From Stenomitos rutilans HA7619-LM2 (GTDB lineage: Bacteria > Cyanobacteriota > Cyanobacteriia > Leptolyngbyales > Leptolyngbyaceae), in NCBI GenBank assembly GCA_019358945.1, contig JAHHIE010000013.1:1-64000 (forward strand): 64,000 bases of DNA, written 5' to 3'. Numbering within the stretch: position 1 is the stretch's first letter; each line of letters begins with the position of its first letter. Made by a program: the position numbers and the translations under genes. A model generated the notes under the pieces. It was given only the letters and a program-made list of their open reading frames with translations, had not been told where the DNA came from and did not search any database. Below, piece after piece: positions 28,073-37,406 of the stretch.

Positions 28073-28273
28073 CTCCAGTTGCCAATGAACAAGCTCGTAT
28101 AGGTTTCTGTACGATTGCTGATAAGGTTTCGGCTGGCAGTCAGCATGCAGCATACCAAGTCGCTGTACTGGAACGCCCAATCTGATGCATTGAGTGTGTA
28201 AGTTACCTGCGTCTGGCGAACCTGATTGTGATGCTACAACCCATTAGCGACTGAATGTTAGGAGAGAACGAAT

Positions 28274-31021
28274 GTGGCTGTAGCTGTTGAAGCGTTACTG
28301 ACTCCAGAAATTCTGAAGCCCGCTCGATATTTGGGCAACGAGTTGGGTGCCGTTCATAAGCCGTGGGAAACAACGTCTATTCGTTGGGTGCTGACGTATC
28401 CAGAAGTCTATGAAGTCGGTGCTTCTAATCTAGGGCACATTATCCTCTACAACATTTTGAATGCTCAGCCTCGTCAGTTGTGCGATCGAGCTTACCTACC
28501 TGCACCAGATCTGGCACTAAAGCTGCGGGAGACCCAAACACCGCTCTTTGCGGTTGAGTCACGCCGTTCTCTCATCGACTTTGACATTCTGGGCTTTAGT
28601 CTGAGCTATGAGCTTGGTGCAACTAATATCCTTGAAATGCTGACGCTGGCGAGTATTCCATTAACCTGGCGAGAGCGGCAGTCGGTAGAAAACCGCAGAG
28701 ACGCGGAGACGCGGAGTAGCGTTGCAGATGGTTCACACTTGGCGTTAAAGCAGCCAAGTCATAAGGCTTACCCGCTCATTTTTGCTGGGGGACAAACCGC
28801 AACGTCGAACCCGGAGCCTTACGCTGATTTTTTTGATTTCATTGCGTTGGGCGATGGGGAGGAATTGCTGCCAGAAATCGGCCTGGTTTTGGAGGAGGGA
28901 AAGGCTGCTGGTTTGAACCGAGAGGCACTTTTGCTGGATTTGGCTCAGATTCCCGGTGTGTACGTGCCTCAATTCTATGAGTCTGCGGCAGATGGCTCTG
29001 TGCAACCAGTTCGATCGGAGGTGCCTGCCCGTATTTTGCGACGAGTAGCCGATCCAATGCCAGCCTATGCAGTCGGTCTGGTGCCGTATGTGGAAACGGT
29101 GCACGATCGTCTGACCGTAGAAATCCGTCGAGGCTGCACGCGGGGTTGTCGCTTCTGCCAACCGGGGATGCTGACGCGGCCTGCACGGGATGTAGAGCCA
29201 GCAGCGGTCGTGGATGCGATCGAACAAGGTATGCGTGCAACCGGCTACAACGAGTTCTCACTACTGTCACTGAGTTGTTCAGACTATCTGGCGCTGCCTG
29301 CGGTGGGCTTGGAGATTAAAAACCGACTGAAGGACGAAAACATTTCACTCTTGTTGCCAAGCCAACGGGTCGATCGCTTTGATGAAAACATTGCCAATAT
29401 CCTCGGTGGTACTCGCCAATCTGGGCTAACGTTTGCGCCTGAAGCGGGAACTCAGCGCTTGCGGGACATTATTAACAAGGGCTTAACCAACGAGGAACTT
29501 TTGCAAGGAGTGAAAACGGCCTGGGAACAGGGCTGGGAGAAAGTCAAACTGTATTTTATGATTGGCCTTCCTGGTGAGACCGATGTTGATGTGGTAGGGA
29601 TTGCAGAAACTGTGCGCTGGTTGCAACAGGAATGCAGTACCAAAGGCCGAAAACGGCTGCACTTTAACCTCACGATTTCTAATTTCACACCGAAGCCTCA
29701 CACGCCCTTTCAATGGCATTCTGTCTCAACCGCAGAATTTGTACGCAAACAACGGTTGCTTCAAGAAGAGTTTCGTCGTCTGCGCGGTTTGAAGGTCAAT
29801 TTTACCGATGTCCGCATCTCGGCAATGGAAGATTTTGTGGGCAGAGGCGATCGTCGCCTGTCTTCAGTGATTCGGCGAGCCTGGGAACTGGGTGCTGGTA
29901 TGGATGCCTGGTGGGAAAGCCTGGATCGAGCCTTTGCTGCGTGGACGCAGGCGATCGCAGAATCTGGGCTGGATTGGAAGTATCGCCAAGTTGAGCAGGG
30001 TGAGTGGAATGTGTTTGGCAAGGATGAAAGGGATGAAATTGGAGGGATGAAAGATGAAAAGAACATTCATCCCTCATCCCTTATCCCTCATCCCTTTTTC
30101 GACGCTCCTCTCCCGTGGGATCATTTGGATACAGGTATTGATAAACAATGGCTGAAAGACGATTTGCAACGGGCGCTACAGGCCGCTACTGTGCCAGATT
30201 GCTCGTTTGACGGTTGCTCTCATTGTGGGGTCTGTAGCACCGAATTTGGACACAACGTCGTTGTAACGCCCCCGGCAATGCCACCGTTTGCAGGACATTT
30301 TGTTCCTAATCAGCAGCGTGTGCAGCGGTTGCGGGTATGGTTAGGGAAACAGGGCGAAATGGCGCTAGTGAGCCATCTTGATTTGATTCGCTTGTTCGAT
30401 CGCGTAGTGAGACGGGCCGCCTTGCCGATCGCGTTTACTGGAGGCTTTCATCCAGGGCCACGCATTATTCCTGCCAGTGCATTGCCGCTGGGCTGCACCA
30501 GTTCTGGCGAAATTGTTGATTTTGAGCTTACTCAACCAATGGAGTTAGCGGCTTTTTGGTCGAAACTCGAAGCGCAACTTCCGGCTGAAATCCCTGTCTA
30601 CCAAGTGGAATCAGTAGCGGTTAGTGCGCCTGCTGCCACCCAACTGCTAGAGCAGGCAGAGTACGTGATTACAGTTGGCATTGCAGACGATGAAACTAAG
30701 ACCGCTGCCCTACCTTCCCTACAGATCTGGCAACAATGGCTAGACGACATACAGAACACCGATGCCATCTGGTTTGAGCACACTACAAAGTCTGGTAAAA
30801 CGCAGACCATTAATCTACGCGATCGCCTGTTTAGCCTGTCGGTAGATGCACTCAAAGAGGAAGCCTCGATCGCCATTCGTTACATTGGCAGTCACCGCAA
30901 CGATGGCACGCTGCTACGTCCCGACCATGTTATTTATATGCTAGAGCAGTCGTCTGGACAAGAGTTGCAGTTATTGCATGTACATCGCGATCGTCTGATT
31001 TTGGCACCATTGGAGCATTAA
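28274..31021 (+). CDS. Two-part radical SAM protein (B12-binding-like; TIGR03960 with DUF2344 tail)
   Basis: The 915-residue protein starts with GTG after GGAGAG. The N-terminal third resembles a B12-binding radical SAM leader (YPEVYEVGASNLGHIILYNIL). The radical SAM cluster is CTRGCRFC, Cys288/292/295, followed by YFMIGLPGE near 420. The C-terminal ~230 residues are the DUF2344 type (MALVSHLDLIRLFDRVVRRA, FTGGFHPGPRI). It probably modifies rRNA or tRNA, but the substrate is unknown. Two stretches look foreign: about residues 137-150 (RRDAETRS) and 582-602 (DERDEIGGMKDEKN then IHPSSLIPHP); the DNA there matches dispersed repeat types, and the frame is kept. Confidence 0.85.
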   Translation: MAVAVEALLTPEILKPARYLGNELGAVHKPWETTSIRWVLTYPEVYEVGASNLGHIILYNILNAQPRQLCDRAYLPAPDLALKLRETQTPLFAVESRRSLIDFDILGFSLSYELGATNILEMLTLASIPLTWRERQSVENRRDAETRSSVADGSHLALKQPSHKAYPLIFAGGQTATSNPEPYADFFDFIALGDGEELLPEIGLVLEEGKAAGLNREALLLDLAQIPGVYVPQFYESAADGSVQPVRSEVPARILRRVADPMPAYAVGLVPYVETVHDRLTVEIRRGCTRGCRFCQPGMLTRPARDVEPAAVVDAIEQGMRATGYNEFSLLSLSCSDYLALPAVGLEIKNRLKDENISLLLPSQRVDRFDENIANILGGTRQSGLTFAPEAGTQRLRDIINKGLTNEELLQGVKTAWEQGWEKVKLYFMIGLPGETDVDVVGIAETVRWLQQECSTKGRKRLHFNLTISNFTPKPHTPFQWHSVSTAEFVRKQRLLQEEFRRLRGLKVNFTDVRISAMEDFVGRGDRRLSSVIRRAWELGAGMDAWWESLDRAFAAWTQAIAESGLDWKYRQVEQGEWNVFGKDERDEIGGMKDEKNIHPSSLIPHPFFDAPLPWDHLDTGIDKQWLKDDLQRALQAATVPDCSFDGCSHCGVCSTEFGHNVVVTPPAMPPFAGHFVPNQQRVQRLRVWLGKQGEMALVSHLDLIRLFDRVVRRAALPIAFTGGFHPGPRIIPASALPLGCTSSGEIVDFELTQPMELAAFWSKLEAQLPAEIPVYQVESVAVSAPAATQLLEQAEYVITVGIADDETKTAALPSLQIWQQWLDDIQNTDAIWFEHTTKSGKTQTINLRDRLFSLSVDALKEEASIAIRYIGSHRNDGTLLRPDHVIYMLEQSSGQELQLLHVHRDRLILAPLEH

Positions 31022-31135
31022 GGGAAGGCAGAGGGCAGAAGGCAGGAGGCAGGAAGAAGCAAAGGGTACGGGGGAAAGTCGGGGAAGCAGAGGAAGCTCA
31101 ACTCAAAACTCCCTACCCCTCACCCCTCTCCTCCC
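31022..31135. repeat. Purine-rich then pyrimidine-rich dispersed repeat
   Basis: GGCAGAGGGCAGAAGGCAGG-like units turn into GGGGAAGCAGAGGAAG, CTCAACTCAAAACTCC and then CCCCTCACCCCTC. Same repeat type as at 4923, 36430 and 49265 (inside era). Confidence 0.6.
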
Positions 31136-31187
31136 TGCTTTCAGGTATCGATTCTTCAATTTTAGTGGCAGAGAAATCTGTACACGC

Positions 31188-31548
31188 TATAATGCAACTC
31201 AACAGAGGCTGCTGCGGGTTGAAGACTCTTAGGAGTACCGCTCAGTGATCAGCACTTGGTGTTGGATGCAGCTTTCTTAGCCAGACTTCCCGTTCATTTT
31301 TTACAGAGCTTGATGCCTACTTACAAGAGAAGGTATCAGGTTAGTCTAATTGATCGTTACTTCAGTGGTCTTTGCCATAATTCACCATTCTGAGGCTGCT
31401 AGAGACGGCGTTGCCTCGGAGTCAGCGTCGCTTCGCAGTCACTGCGTCATTTTAGAGCTTATACACGACGCAGGGGCTTATCTGCACGAGCCGCGAGGGG
31501 ATGACGAACTGACCTCCTCCCGCAGCCGACAACTTTTGAGGAAATTGA
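31188..31548 (+). promoter_or_regulatory. Candidate promoter and long 5' leader of rne
   Basis: TATAAT at 31188-31193 is an exact -10 box, with only a poor -35 upstream. It would give a leader of about 350 bases before the RNase E start. Long rne leaders act in autoregulation in bacteria that have been studied; whether that happens here is inference. No ORF is convincing in it. The start region has GAGG 8 bases before the ATG. Confidence 0.45.
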
Positions 31549-33837
31549 ATGTCTAAGCAAATTGTTATCGCAGAGCAGCATCGGATTGCTGCGGTTTTTT
31601 CGGAAGATCAAATTCAAGAGCTTATTGTTGCGACGGGTAGCCATCAAGTAAGTGATGTCTATCTTGGTATTGTCGAAAACGTTTTACCTGGTATTGATGC
31701 GGCGTTTGTCAATATTGGTGACAGTGAACGTAACGGGTTTATCCACGTCACCGATTTAGGCCCGTTAAAACTACGCCGGATGGCTGGCTCGATCACTGAA
31801 TTGTTGGCTCCCCAGCAAAAAGTGCTGGTGCAGATTATGAAGGAGCCAACGGGGAATAAAGGGCCACGATTGACGGGCAACATTTCACTGCCAGGGCGTT
31901 ACTTGGTACTGATGCCTTATGGTAAAGGCGTCAATCTTTCTCGTCGCATCCGGAGTGAGAACGAGCGCAATCGGCTACGGGCGCTGGCAATTCTAGTGAA
32001 GCCCGAAGGCATGGGCATTGTGGTTCGCACCGAAGCAGAAAACATGCCTGAAGATGCCATTATTGAAGACTTGGAAGCGCTGCAAAAGCAATGGGAAATG
32101 GTCTTGCAAGAGGCAAAAACGACTCGCGCACCCGCCTTGTTGAATCGAGATGATGACTTTATTCAACGAGTGCTACGAGATGTATATAGCGCCGATGTGA
32201 ACCGCATTGTGGTGGACTCTCATACTGGGTTAAAACGGGTTCGGCAACAGCTAACGAATTGGGGTAGCGGTGAGCTACCACGGGGTGTCTTGATTGACCA
32301 CCATCGCGATCGCGCTCCCATCATGGAGTATTTCCGTATTAATGCAGCGATTCGTGAGGCACTGAAACCTCGAACTGATCTACCATCGGGCGGTTATGTG
32401 ATTATTGAGCGCACCGAAGCCTTGACGGTGATTGATGTCAACTCTGGCTCTTTTACCCGTTCCGCGACTGCGCGTGAAACCGTTCTCTGGACAAACTGCG
32501 AAGCCGCTACTGAAATTGCTCGCCAGCTTCGATTACGCAACATTGCAGGCATCATCGTGGTCGATTTTATCGACATGGATCAGCGCCGTGACCAACTGCA
32601 AGTGTTAGAACACTTCAACAAAGCTTTACGAGCAGACAAGTCACGCCCTCAGATTGCACAATTGACTGAACTTGGCCTGGTAGAGCTAACGCGCAAACGC
32701 CAGGGCAAGAATATCTACGAAATTTTTGGTCGCCCCTGCCCAACCTGCGGTGGCTTGGGTCATCTGGTTCATCTACCCGGTGAGAGTGAGACGGCAGAGG
32801 GAGACATTGTGGAACGTCCGGCTGCTGTGTCGCTGCGAGAATCACGCACGGGCGATCGCAGTGGTAGTGGACGGGGGCGTGGGCGAGATCTTGTCTTACC
32901 TAGCCCTTTAAGTGTGCCTGAGCAGACCTGGGAAGACCGTAGCGAAGACCTGGATGATACCGATGATATGCAAGAGCTTGGGCTGAATCATCCGAGCTAT
33001 CAAGAGCTTGGCGGCAATAATCGTCGCCGTCGCCGTCGTCGTCCCGGTGAGGATGGGCGCACAGAAGGCCGAGCAGATGGTCGGCTTGGCACGCCATCAT
33101 ATCCCAGCGCACCCATGCTCAAGCTTGACCCAGGCAATGATGGAGAACCCTCGCTAGCGACAGATATACCGTTCAGCGGTCGTTCCGATCGTCCAGAACG
33201 TCCAGCGCGGGGACGAAGCGGTCGGGGACGAAGCGGCCGCGACAACGGTGTGCCAGAATTACTGCCCAACCGGGATGGTGGATCTGCTAAAGAGTCGGGA
33301 GCCGCGCTCGATGCCACCTACGTGCAGGAAGGGACTCCAGAGGTTGGCTATCCCGAAGAGCGGCGTGGTCGATCGAGACGCGAATCATCACGACCACCGC
33401 AAGAGCCACCGGAAATCATTGCGGTCGAAATGACTCCAGAAGAGCAAGAAGTTTACGCATGGATGGGCATTTCGCCGCTAGTACTATCTAATCAGGAGGT
33501 GAAAAACCCTAAAGCTGCCGTTATCTCGGTGGTCTTACCGGGAGAAGCACCTGTTGCAATGGCAGAACCCGAACAAATGACGCTGGCAACCTCAGTAGAA
33601 CCAGTTCCAGTAGAACCAGTAGCGTTCTCGTCCAAACCGAAGCAACGGGTGGTCATTGAGCGCCCTGTGATTGACGAACTAGACCCTGCCCCTCCTCAGG
33701 TTCAACCAGACGTAGAAGAAGCGCTAAACCTAGAACCAGTTGCAGTAGAGGCATCAGACATCGATTCTGTTGATGCGAATGACACACCTGTGACTCGACG
33801 CCGTCGCCGTCGCTCTTCGGCAGCCACCTCTGATTAA
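31549..33837 (+). CDS. rne: Ribonuclease E/G
   Basis: This 762-residue endoribonuclease is the main RNA-decay and processing enzyme of cyanobacteria. The S1 domain covers about 35-115 (VSDVYLGIVENVLPGIDAAF, GFIHVTDL). Catalytic magnesium-binding aspartates lie in VIDVNSGSF and VVDFIDMD (about 300-345). The Zn-link CPTCGG has Cys397 and Cys400, used for dimer pairing. The C-terminal ~350 residues are disordered with Arg-rich and acidic blocks (RRRRRRPGEDG, RPARGRSGRGRSG) and end with the conserved basic patch RRRRRRSSAATSD, thought to bind PNPase in cyanobacteria. rnhB follows after 107 bases. Confidence 0.95.
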   Translation: MSKQIVIAEQHRIAAVFSEDQIQELIVATGSHQVSDVYLGIVENVLPGIDAAFVNIGDSERNGFIHVTDLGPLKLRRMAGSITELLAPQQKVLVQIMKEPTGNKGPRLTGNISLPGRYLVLMPYGKGVNLSRRIRSENERNRLRALAILVKPEGMGIVVRTEAENMPEDAIIEDLEALQKQWEMVLQEAKTTRAPALLNRDDDFIQRVLRDVYSADVNRIVVDSHTGLKRVRQQLTNWGSGELPRGVLIDHHRDRAPIMEYFRINAAIREALKPRTDLPSGGYVIIERTEALTVIDVNSGSFTRSATARETVLWTNCEAATEIARQLRLRNIAGIIVVDFIDMDQRRDQLQVLEHFNKALRADKSRPQIAQLTELGLVELTRKRQGKNIYEIFGRPCPTCGGLGHLVHLPGESETAEGDIVERPAAVSLRESRTGDRSGSGRGRGRDLVLPSPLSVPEQTWEDRSEDLDDTDDMQELGLNHPSYQELGGNNRRRRRRRPGEDGRTEGRADGRLGTPSYPSAPMLKLDPGNDGEPSLATDIPFSGRSDRPERPARGRSGRGRSGRDNGVPELLPNRDGGSAKESGAALDATYVQEGTPEVGYPEERRGRSRRESSRPPQEPPEIIAVEMTPEEQEVYAWMGISPLVLSNQEVKNPKAAVISVVLPGEAPVAMAEPEQMTLATSVEPVPVEPVAFSSKPKQRVVIERPVIDELDPAPPQVQPDVEEALNLEPVAVEASDIDSVDANDTPVTRRRRRRSSAATSD

Positions 33838-33944
33838 TGCTGATTAAGCGTCTACTGAAGGCGATGAGATGAGCGTGATAAGAGGCTAGCGCTTTGTCCC
33901 AAGCATTCATTTCAAATTGCAGGATAAGCGCCATCTTGTAGGGA

Positions 33945-34637
33945 ATGGAACAGCTACAGATTGATTGTGCTATGAAACGCGTCTGCCAACTTCAGATACA
34001 GCAGCTAGAACTCTCTAACGAATTGCAGACGTGCTCTTCGACGATCATGGCAGGTGTGGATGAAGTCGGGCGAGGGGCGCTGTTTGGACCTGTTGTTGCG
34101 GCTGCGGTCATTCTATCGCCTGAAACTGCAGCTAGTCTTGCTGAAGCGGGAGTGACTGATAGCAAGCTATTGTCCGCAGAGCGACGGCTTGTGTTGGCTC
34201 AGCAAATTCTAGCCAGTGCGGTGGCTGCTCAAGTGCGCTATGCCTCTGTTTGGGAAATCGATCGCTTAAACATTCTGCAAGCCTCGCTCTTAGCGATGAA
34301 ACGGGCTGTACTCAAGTTATCCGTTGTACCAGAGTTGTGTCTAGTCGATGGGAACCAGCGCATTCCAGGTTTAACTATCCCGCAGCAAACGCTGGTGAAA
34401 GGAGACCAACGATCGCTGGCGATCGCGTCTGCCAGCATTCTTGCCAAGGTTTGGCGCGATCAATTAATCACTCGGCTGGCAATCAAGTATCCCCATTACG
34501 ATCTAGCAGCCAACAAAGGCTACGGCACAACAGCCCATCGGGCAGCGCTGCACGTACATGGCCTATCACGCTGGCATCGCCGCTCCTTTAGCCCGTGTCG
34601 TCTAGCCGCAAAGCTAGGAGACGAACCGCTGCTGTGA
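33945..34637 (+). CDS. rnhB: Ribonuclease HII
   Basis: The 230-residue enzyme removes ribonucleotides from DNA-RNA hybrids. The catalytic acids are Asp39 and Glu40 in MAGVDEVGRGALFGP, a further Asp in CLVDGNQRIPG (about 135) and one in IASASILAKVWRDQL (about 170). NKGYGTTAHRAAL is the conserved C-terminal motif. About 35 residues precede the first motif; starts at Met10 or Met35 are also possible. rnhB directly after rne is the common cyanobacterial order. Confidence 0.93.
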   Translation: MEQLQIDCAMKRVCQLQIQQLELSNELQTCSSTIMAGVDEVGRGALFGPVVAAAVILSPETAASLAEAGVTDSKLLSAERRLVLAQQILASAVAAQVRYASVWEIDRLNILQASLLAMKRAVLKLSVVPELCLVDGNQRIPGLTIPQQTLVKGDQRSLAIASASILAKVWRDQLITRLAIKYPHYDLAANKGYGTTAHRAALHVHGLSRWHRRSFSPCRLAAKLGDEPLL

Positions 34638-34698
34638 ATAGCTCAATCTTCCATATAGCCTTTCTCCTAGCCAGTTTCTACACCGGGCAAGTTCCACA

Positions 34699-35283
34699 TT
34701 ATGCAAGTGGGCTATGGGTAGGTAAGACAGAGGCAGGTGCAACTGGAACTGCTGGTGTTGAAACAGCCCAGGCTTCGTAATCCGCCAATAAGTGATGCAT
34801 CAAGCGTTGTTTAACAGTCAACAGAACACTTTTTAATAAACCGTTTGTTGTGGCTTCAAGGATTGGCTTCGGCGTAAACGCGATCGGGGGTGGTACATCG
34901 ACCTGCACTTCCAGATCCACCCTGCCTTTAAGAACCGCTGCCCCGTTGCTTTGATGCGGTTGAAGTTTGCCCACTAGGCTGAGCTTAAACCGCTGATTAA
35001 TATAGTCAACTCCTCGAATTTCACACCCAGTTGACTGCACGTGGACTGTCCCATCGCACTCTGCCCAAACACGCAGATCCACGATCGGCTGGATAGTCAG
35101 CATCATAAAATTGAGCGGACGCATTTTGAGGCGAAAGCGTTCATCACCCAATAGCTCAATTTGACTTGAAGCGGCTAAAGCACTCACTACCCGTTGAGGC
35201 TGGCGGAGATAGTGTTGAATGGGAATCGGTTGTTTTGAAACCACCATTTCAACCGTCTGAAAGGCAGTGAAGCGACTATACAT
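34699..35283 (-). CDS. DUF1997 family protein
   Basis: The 194-residue protein belongs to DUF1997, a family found mainly in cyanobacteria and plants. The characteristic parts are an SRPBCC/START-like strand pattern: VEMVVSKQPIPIQHYLRQPQRVV at the start, RFRLKMRPLNFMMLTIQPIVDLRVW and CEIRGVDYINQRFKLSLVGKLQPH in the middle, and the helix LLKSVLLTVKQRLMHHLLADYEAWA near the end. It may bind a lipid or pigment, but this is unproven. It is convergent with rnhB and divergent from pheA. Confidence 0.8.
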   Translation of the reverse strand: MYSRFTAFQTVEMVVSKQPIPIQHYLRQPQRVVSALAASSQIELLGDERFRLKMRPLNFMMLTIQPIVDLRVWAECDGTVHVQSTGCEIRGVDYINQRFKLSLVGKLQPHQSNGAAVLKGRVDLEVQVDVPPPIAFTPKPILEATTNGLLKSVLLTVKQRLMHHLLADYEAWAVSTPAVPVAPASVLPTHSPLA

Positions 35284-35484
35284 GGGTGAGCAACCTAAAA
35301 ATAGGCAGGAGATTTAGATTTCGGTATTCTTTCTAATCTTAAACAAATGTGAAGGAAGTTTTCACATCTTTTTCAGTAGATACACGTTACGTCTTATGAC
35401 AGATCATTCTTGCAGAATTCTGGCTCACAAAGCTTGTTTATCTGAGAATAATGAGAAGAATTGTTGCTGTCAGCGGTTAGCGGT

Positions 35485-35565
35485 CAGCCGTCAGCCTGGA
35501 ATTTAAAGCTGAAAGCTGAAAGCTAACCCAGAAGCATGTTCACAAATCAAATAGGATCACTATTA
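35485..35565 (+). repeat. Second copy of the leader repeat, upstream of pheA
   Basis: This block is nearly identical to 17561-17640, running through CAGCCTGGAATTTAAAGCTG, GCTGAAAGCTAACCC and CATGTTCACAAATCAAATAG. In this copy a short frame (ATG TTG AGT TTC AGG CTG TAA) follows directly at 35565, just before the pheA Shine-Dalgarno sequence. Confidence 0.85.
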
Positions 35566-35597
35566 TGTTGAGTTTCAGGCTGTAAGGAGTAAGCGCT

Positions 35598-36452
35598 TTG
35601 ACAGTATTGATCGCCCATTTAGGTCCCTCTGGCACCCATACCGAAGCCGCCGCCCTCCAATATGCCGCCTGGTTTACTCAAACCAGTGGTCAAACAACCC
35701 AGTTGCGTCCCTATCCCAGCATTGCGCTGTCTTTACGTGCCGTTGCTGAAGGAGACGTGACTGTTGCCGTTGTGCCAGTCGAAAACTCTACCGAAGGCAG
35801 CGTTGCCATGACGTTGGATGGCTTGTGGCAGATTGGTAGTCTACAAATTCAGTCAGCGTTGGTTTTACCCATTCGACATGCGCTTTTGTCTTACGCCATC
35901 ACCACCGAAACGATCGAGACGGTTTACTCTCATCCGCAGGCGTTAGCTCAATGTCAGGGTTGGCTCGAAACCTTTTTGCCTAACGCCAAGTTGATTCCCA
36001 TTAATTCGACTACTGAAGCGCTGCAATATCTGGCAGAAGACCCCACGATCGCAGCAATTTCTTCCCAACGTGCCGCTCAACTCTACAACTTACCGACTTT
36101 GAGCGAGGCAATCAATGACAACCCCGATAACAGCACCCGCTTCTGGGTTCTCAGCCAGCAACCGTCTCCTGGCGGTCACCACACATCTCTAGCCTTCACC
36201 GTGCATGATCTACCCGGCTCTTTAGTCAAACCACTGCAAGTTTTTGCCAGTCGGGGGATGAATCTGAGCCATATTGAATCTCGCCCCGCTAAGCGATCGC
36301 TCGGTGACTACATGTTTTTTATTGATTTGGAAGCCGATGCCCGTACACCTGCGGTACAAGAGACCTTAGCAGAACTCGCTGAAAGTACCGAAACGCTGAA
36401 AGTGTTTGGTAGCTATGACGTTTTGCTAACGGAGGAGAGGGGTGAGGAGTGA
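35598..36452 (+). CDS. pheA: Prephenate dehydratase
   Basis: This 284-residue enzyme converts prephenate to phenylpyruvate for phenylalanine synthesis. It starts with TTG at 35598; AAGGAG 8 bases before supports that. The catalytic domain includes VIVPVEN-like PVENSTEGSVAMTLD (about 60) and TRFWVLSQQ at its end (the conserved Thr-Arg-Phe). The C-terminal ACT domain has LPGSLVKPLQVFASRGMNLSHIESRPAKRS, with the Glu-Ser-Arg-Pro phenylalanine-binding motif, so feedback inhibition is expected. There is no chorismate mutase domain. The last few codons (EERGEE) come from a GGAGAGGGGTGAGGAG-type repeat, so the natural C-terminus was probably replaced. Confidence 0.93.
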   Translation: MTVLIAHLGPSGTHTEAAALQYAAWFTQTSGQTTQLRPYPSIALSLRAVAEGDVTVAVVPVENSTEGSVAMTLDGLWQIGSLQIQSALVLPIRHALLSYAITTETIETVYSHPQALAQCQGWLETFLPNAKLIPINSTTEALQYLAEDPTIAAISSQRAAQLYNLPTLSEAINDNPDNSTRFWVLSQQPSPGGHHTSLAFTVHDLPGSLVKPLQVFASRGMNLSHIESRPAKRSLGDYMFFIDLEADARTPAVQETLAELAESTETLKVFGSYDVLLTEERGEE

Positions 36453-36469
36453 GGAGGCAGGGGAGAGAG

Positions 36470-37378
36470 TTAGGAGTTTTGAGTTAAGAGTTTTGAGTTG
36501 TCAGTAACGCCTAAAAACTCTCGCACCAGTTGAAGGTAGGTTGGAGCATCTTCCAGCATGGGAAAATGCGCTGTATCGGGAATGACCACGTATTGAATGC
36601 GATCGTTTAGCGCCGCGGCTTGCCGTCCCATTGTGGCAGGGATGATAATGTCACGATCGCCCGAAATCAGTAGCGTTGGCACCGTCAGGCGTGCAAATTC
36701 TTGAGGCATGACTTCTGTTGCTTTCTTGCTGACACAGGTAAAAATGGTGCCTAAAGCCGCATCATAGTCTGCCATGAGAAAATCATTCAGGAACGAGCGG
36801 CTGATGGCTCCAGGTAAGGAGCGGTGCAGAAAGCGCTGCATGAAGAGCCGATCGACAAACGGCAGCCCATAAAGCCAGCGAGGACGAAACTTGACCACGT
36901 AGCCGCCAAATTTGTAGAAGGCGTTAAATGCTTTCTCGTCGTAAGCAAAAATGCCGCTACAGGTGAGGATGGCACGATCGACGCGATCGGCATACAGGTT
37001 TAAAAAGAATGTAGCGACCGACGCGCCCATTGAGTGAGCGTTTAGAAACACACGCTGCAACCCAAGCGCATCTAGAAGACCTGCAAGATCATCAGCGTAG
37101 CCTTCTAGTTCGTAGCTCAACTCAGCCGCCGTTTCCGGTGGGTCAGACAGAGGCGGTGCTTCATGGGTGTTAGAGCGCGATCGCCCAAAGCCGCGCATGT
37201 CGTAGAGAAGGCAGTCGAAGCGATCGCACAATGCTTTAGCCGTACTTTCCCAGTAGCGGGCAGAACCACCCCACCCATGTACAAAAACCAGAACGGGCTT
37301 GCCAGAAGGTTCGGCACTTCCCGACGCTGTAATCCATTCGTAGTAATGATTAAAGCCGCGAACGTTAACGTAAGGCAT
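36470..37378 (-). CDS. Alpha/beta hydrolase
   Basis: The 302-residue enzyme has the alpha/beta hydrolase fold. HGWGGSARYW (about 34) is the oxyanion region, NAHSMGASVATFFL (about 115) the nucleophile elbow, GDRDIIIP the acid region and DTAHFPMLEDAP the catalytic His region. A cap domain of about 75 residues lies between. It is cytosolic; the substrate is unknown. The final residues (TDNSKLLTQNS) are encoded by TTTTGAGTT-type repeats that it shares with the end of pheA, which converges on it with a gap of only 17 bases. Confidence 0.82.
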   Translation of the reverse strand: MPYVNVRGFNHYYEWITASGSAEPSGKPVLVFVHGWGGSARYWESTAKALCDRFDCLLYDMRGFGRSRSNTHEAPPLSDPPETAAELSYELEGYADDLAGLLDALGLQRVFLNAHSMGASVATFFLNLYADRVDRAILTCSGIFAYDEKAFNAFYKFGGYVVKFRPRWLYGLPFVDRLFMQRFLHRSLPGAISRSFLNDFLMADYDAALGTIFTCVSKKATEVMPQEFARLTVPTLLISGDRDIIIPATMGRQAAALNDRIQYVVIPDTAHFPMLEDAPTYLQLVREFLGVTDNSKLLTQNS

Positions 37379-37406
37379 TTCTAAGCAGAATAATTAGCGC
37401 TACTTA

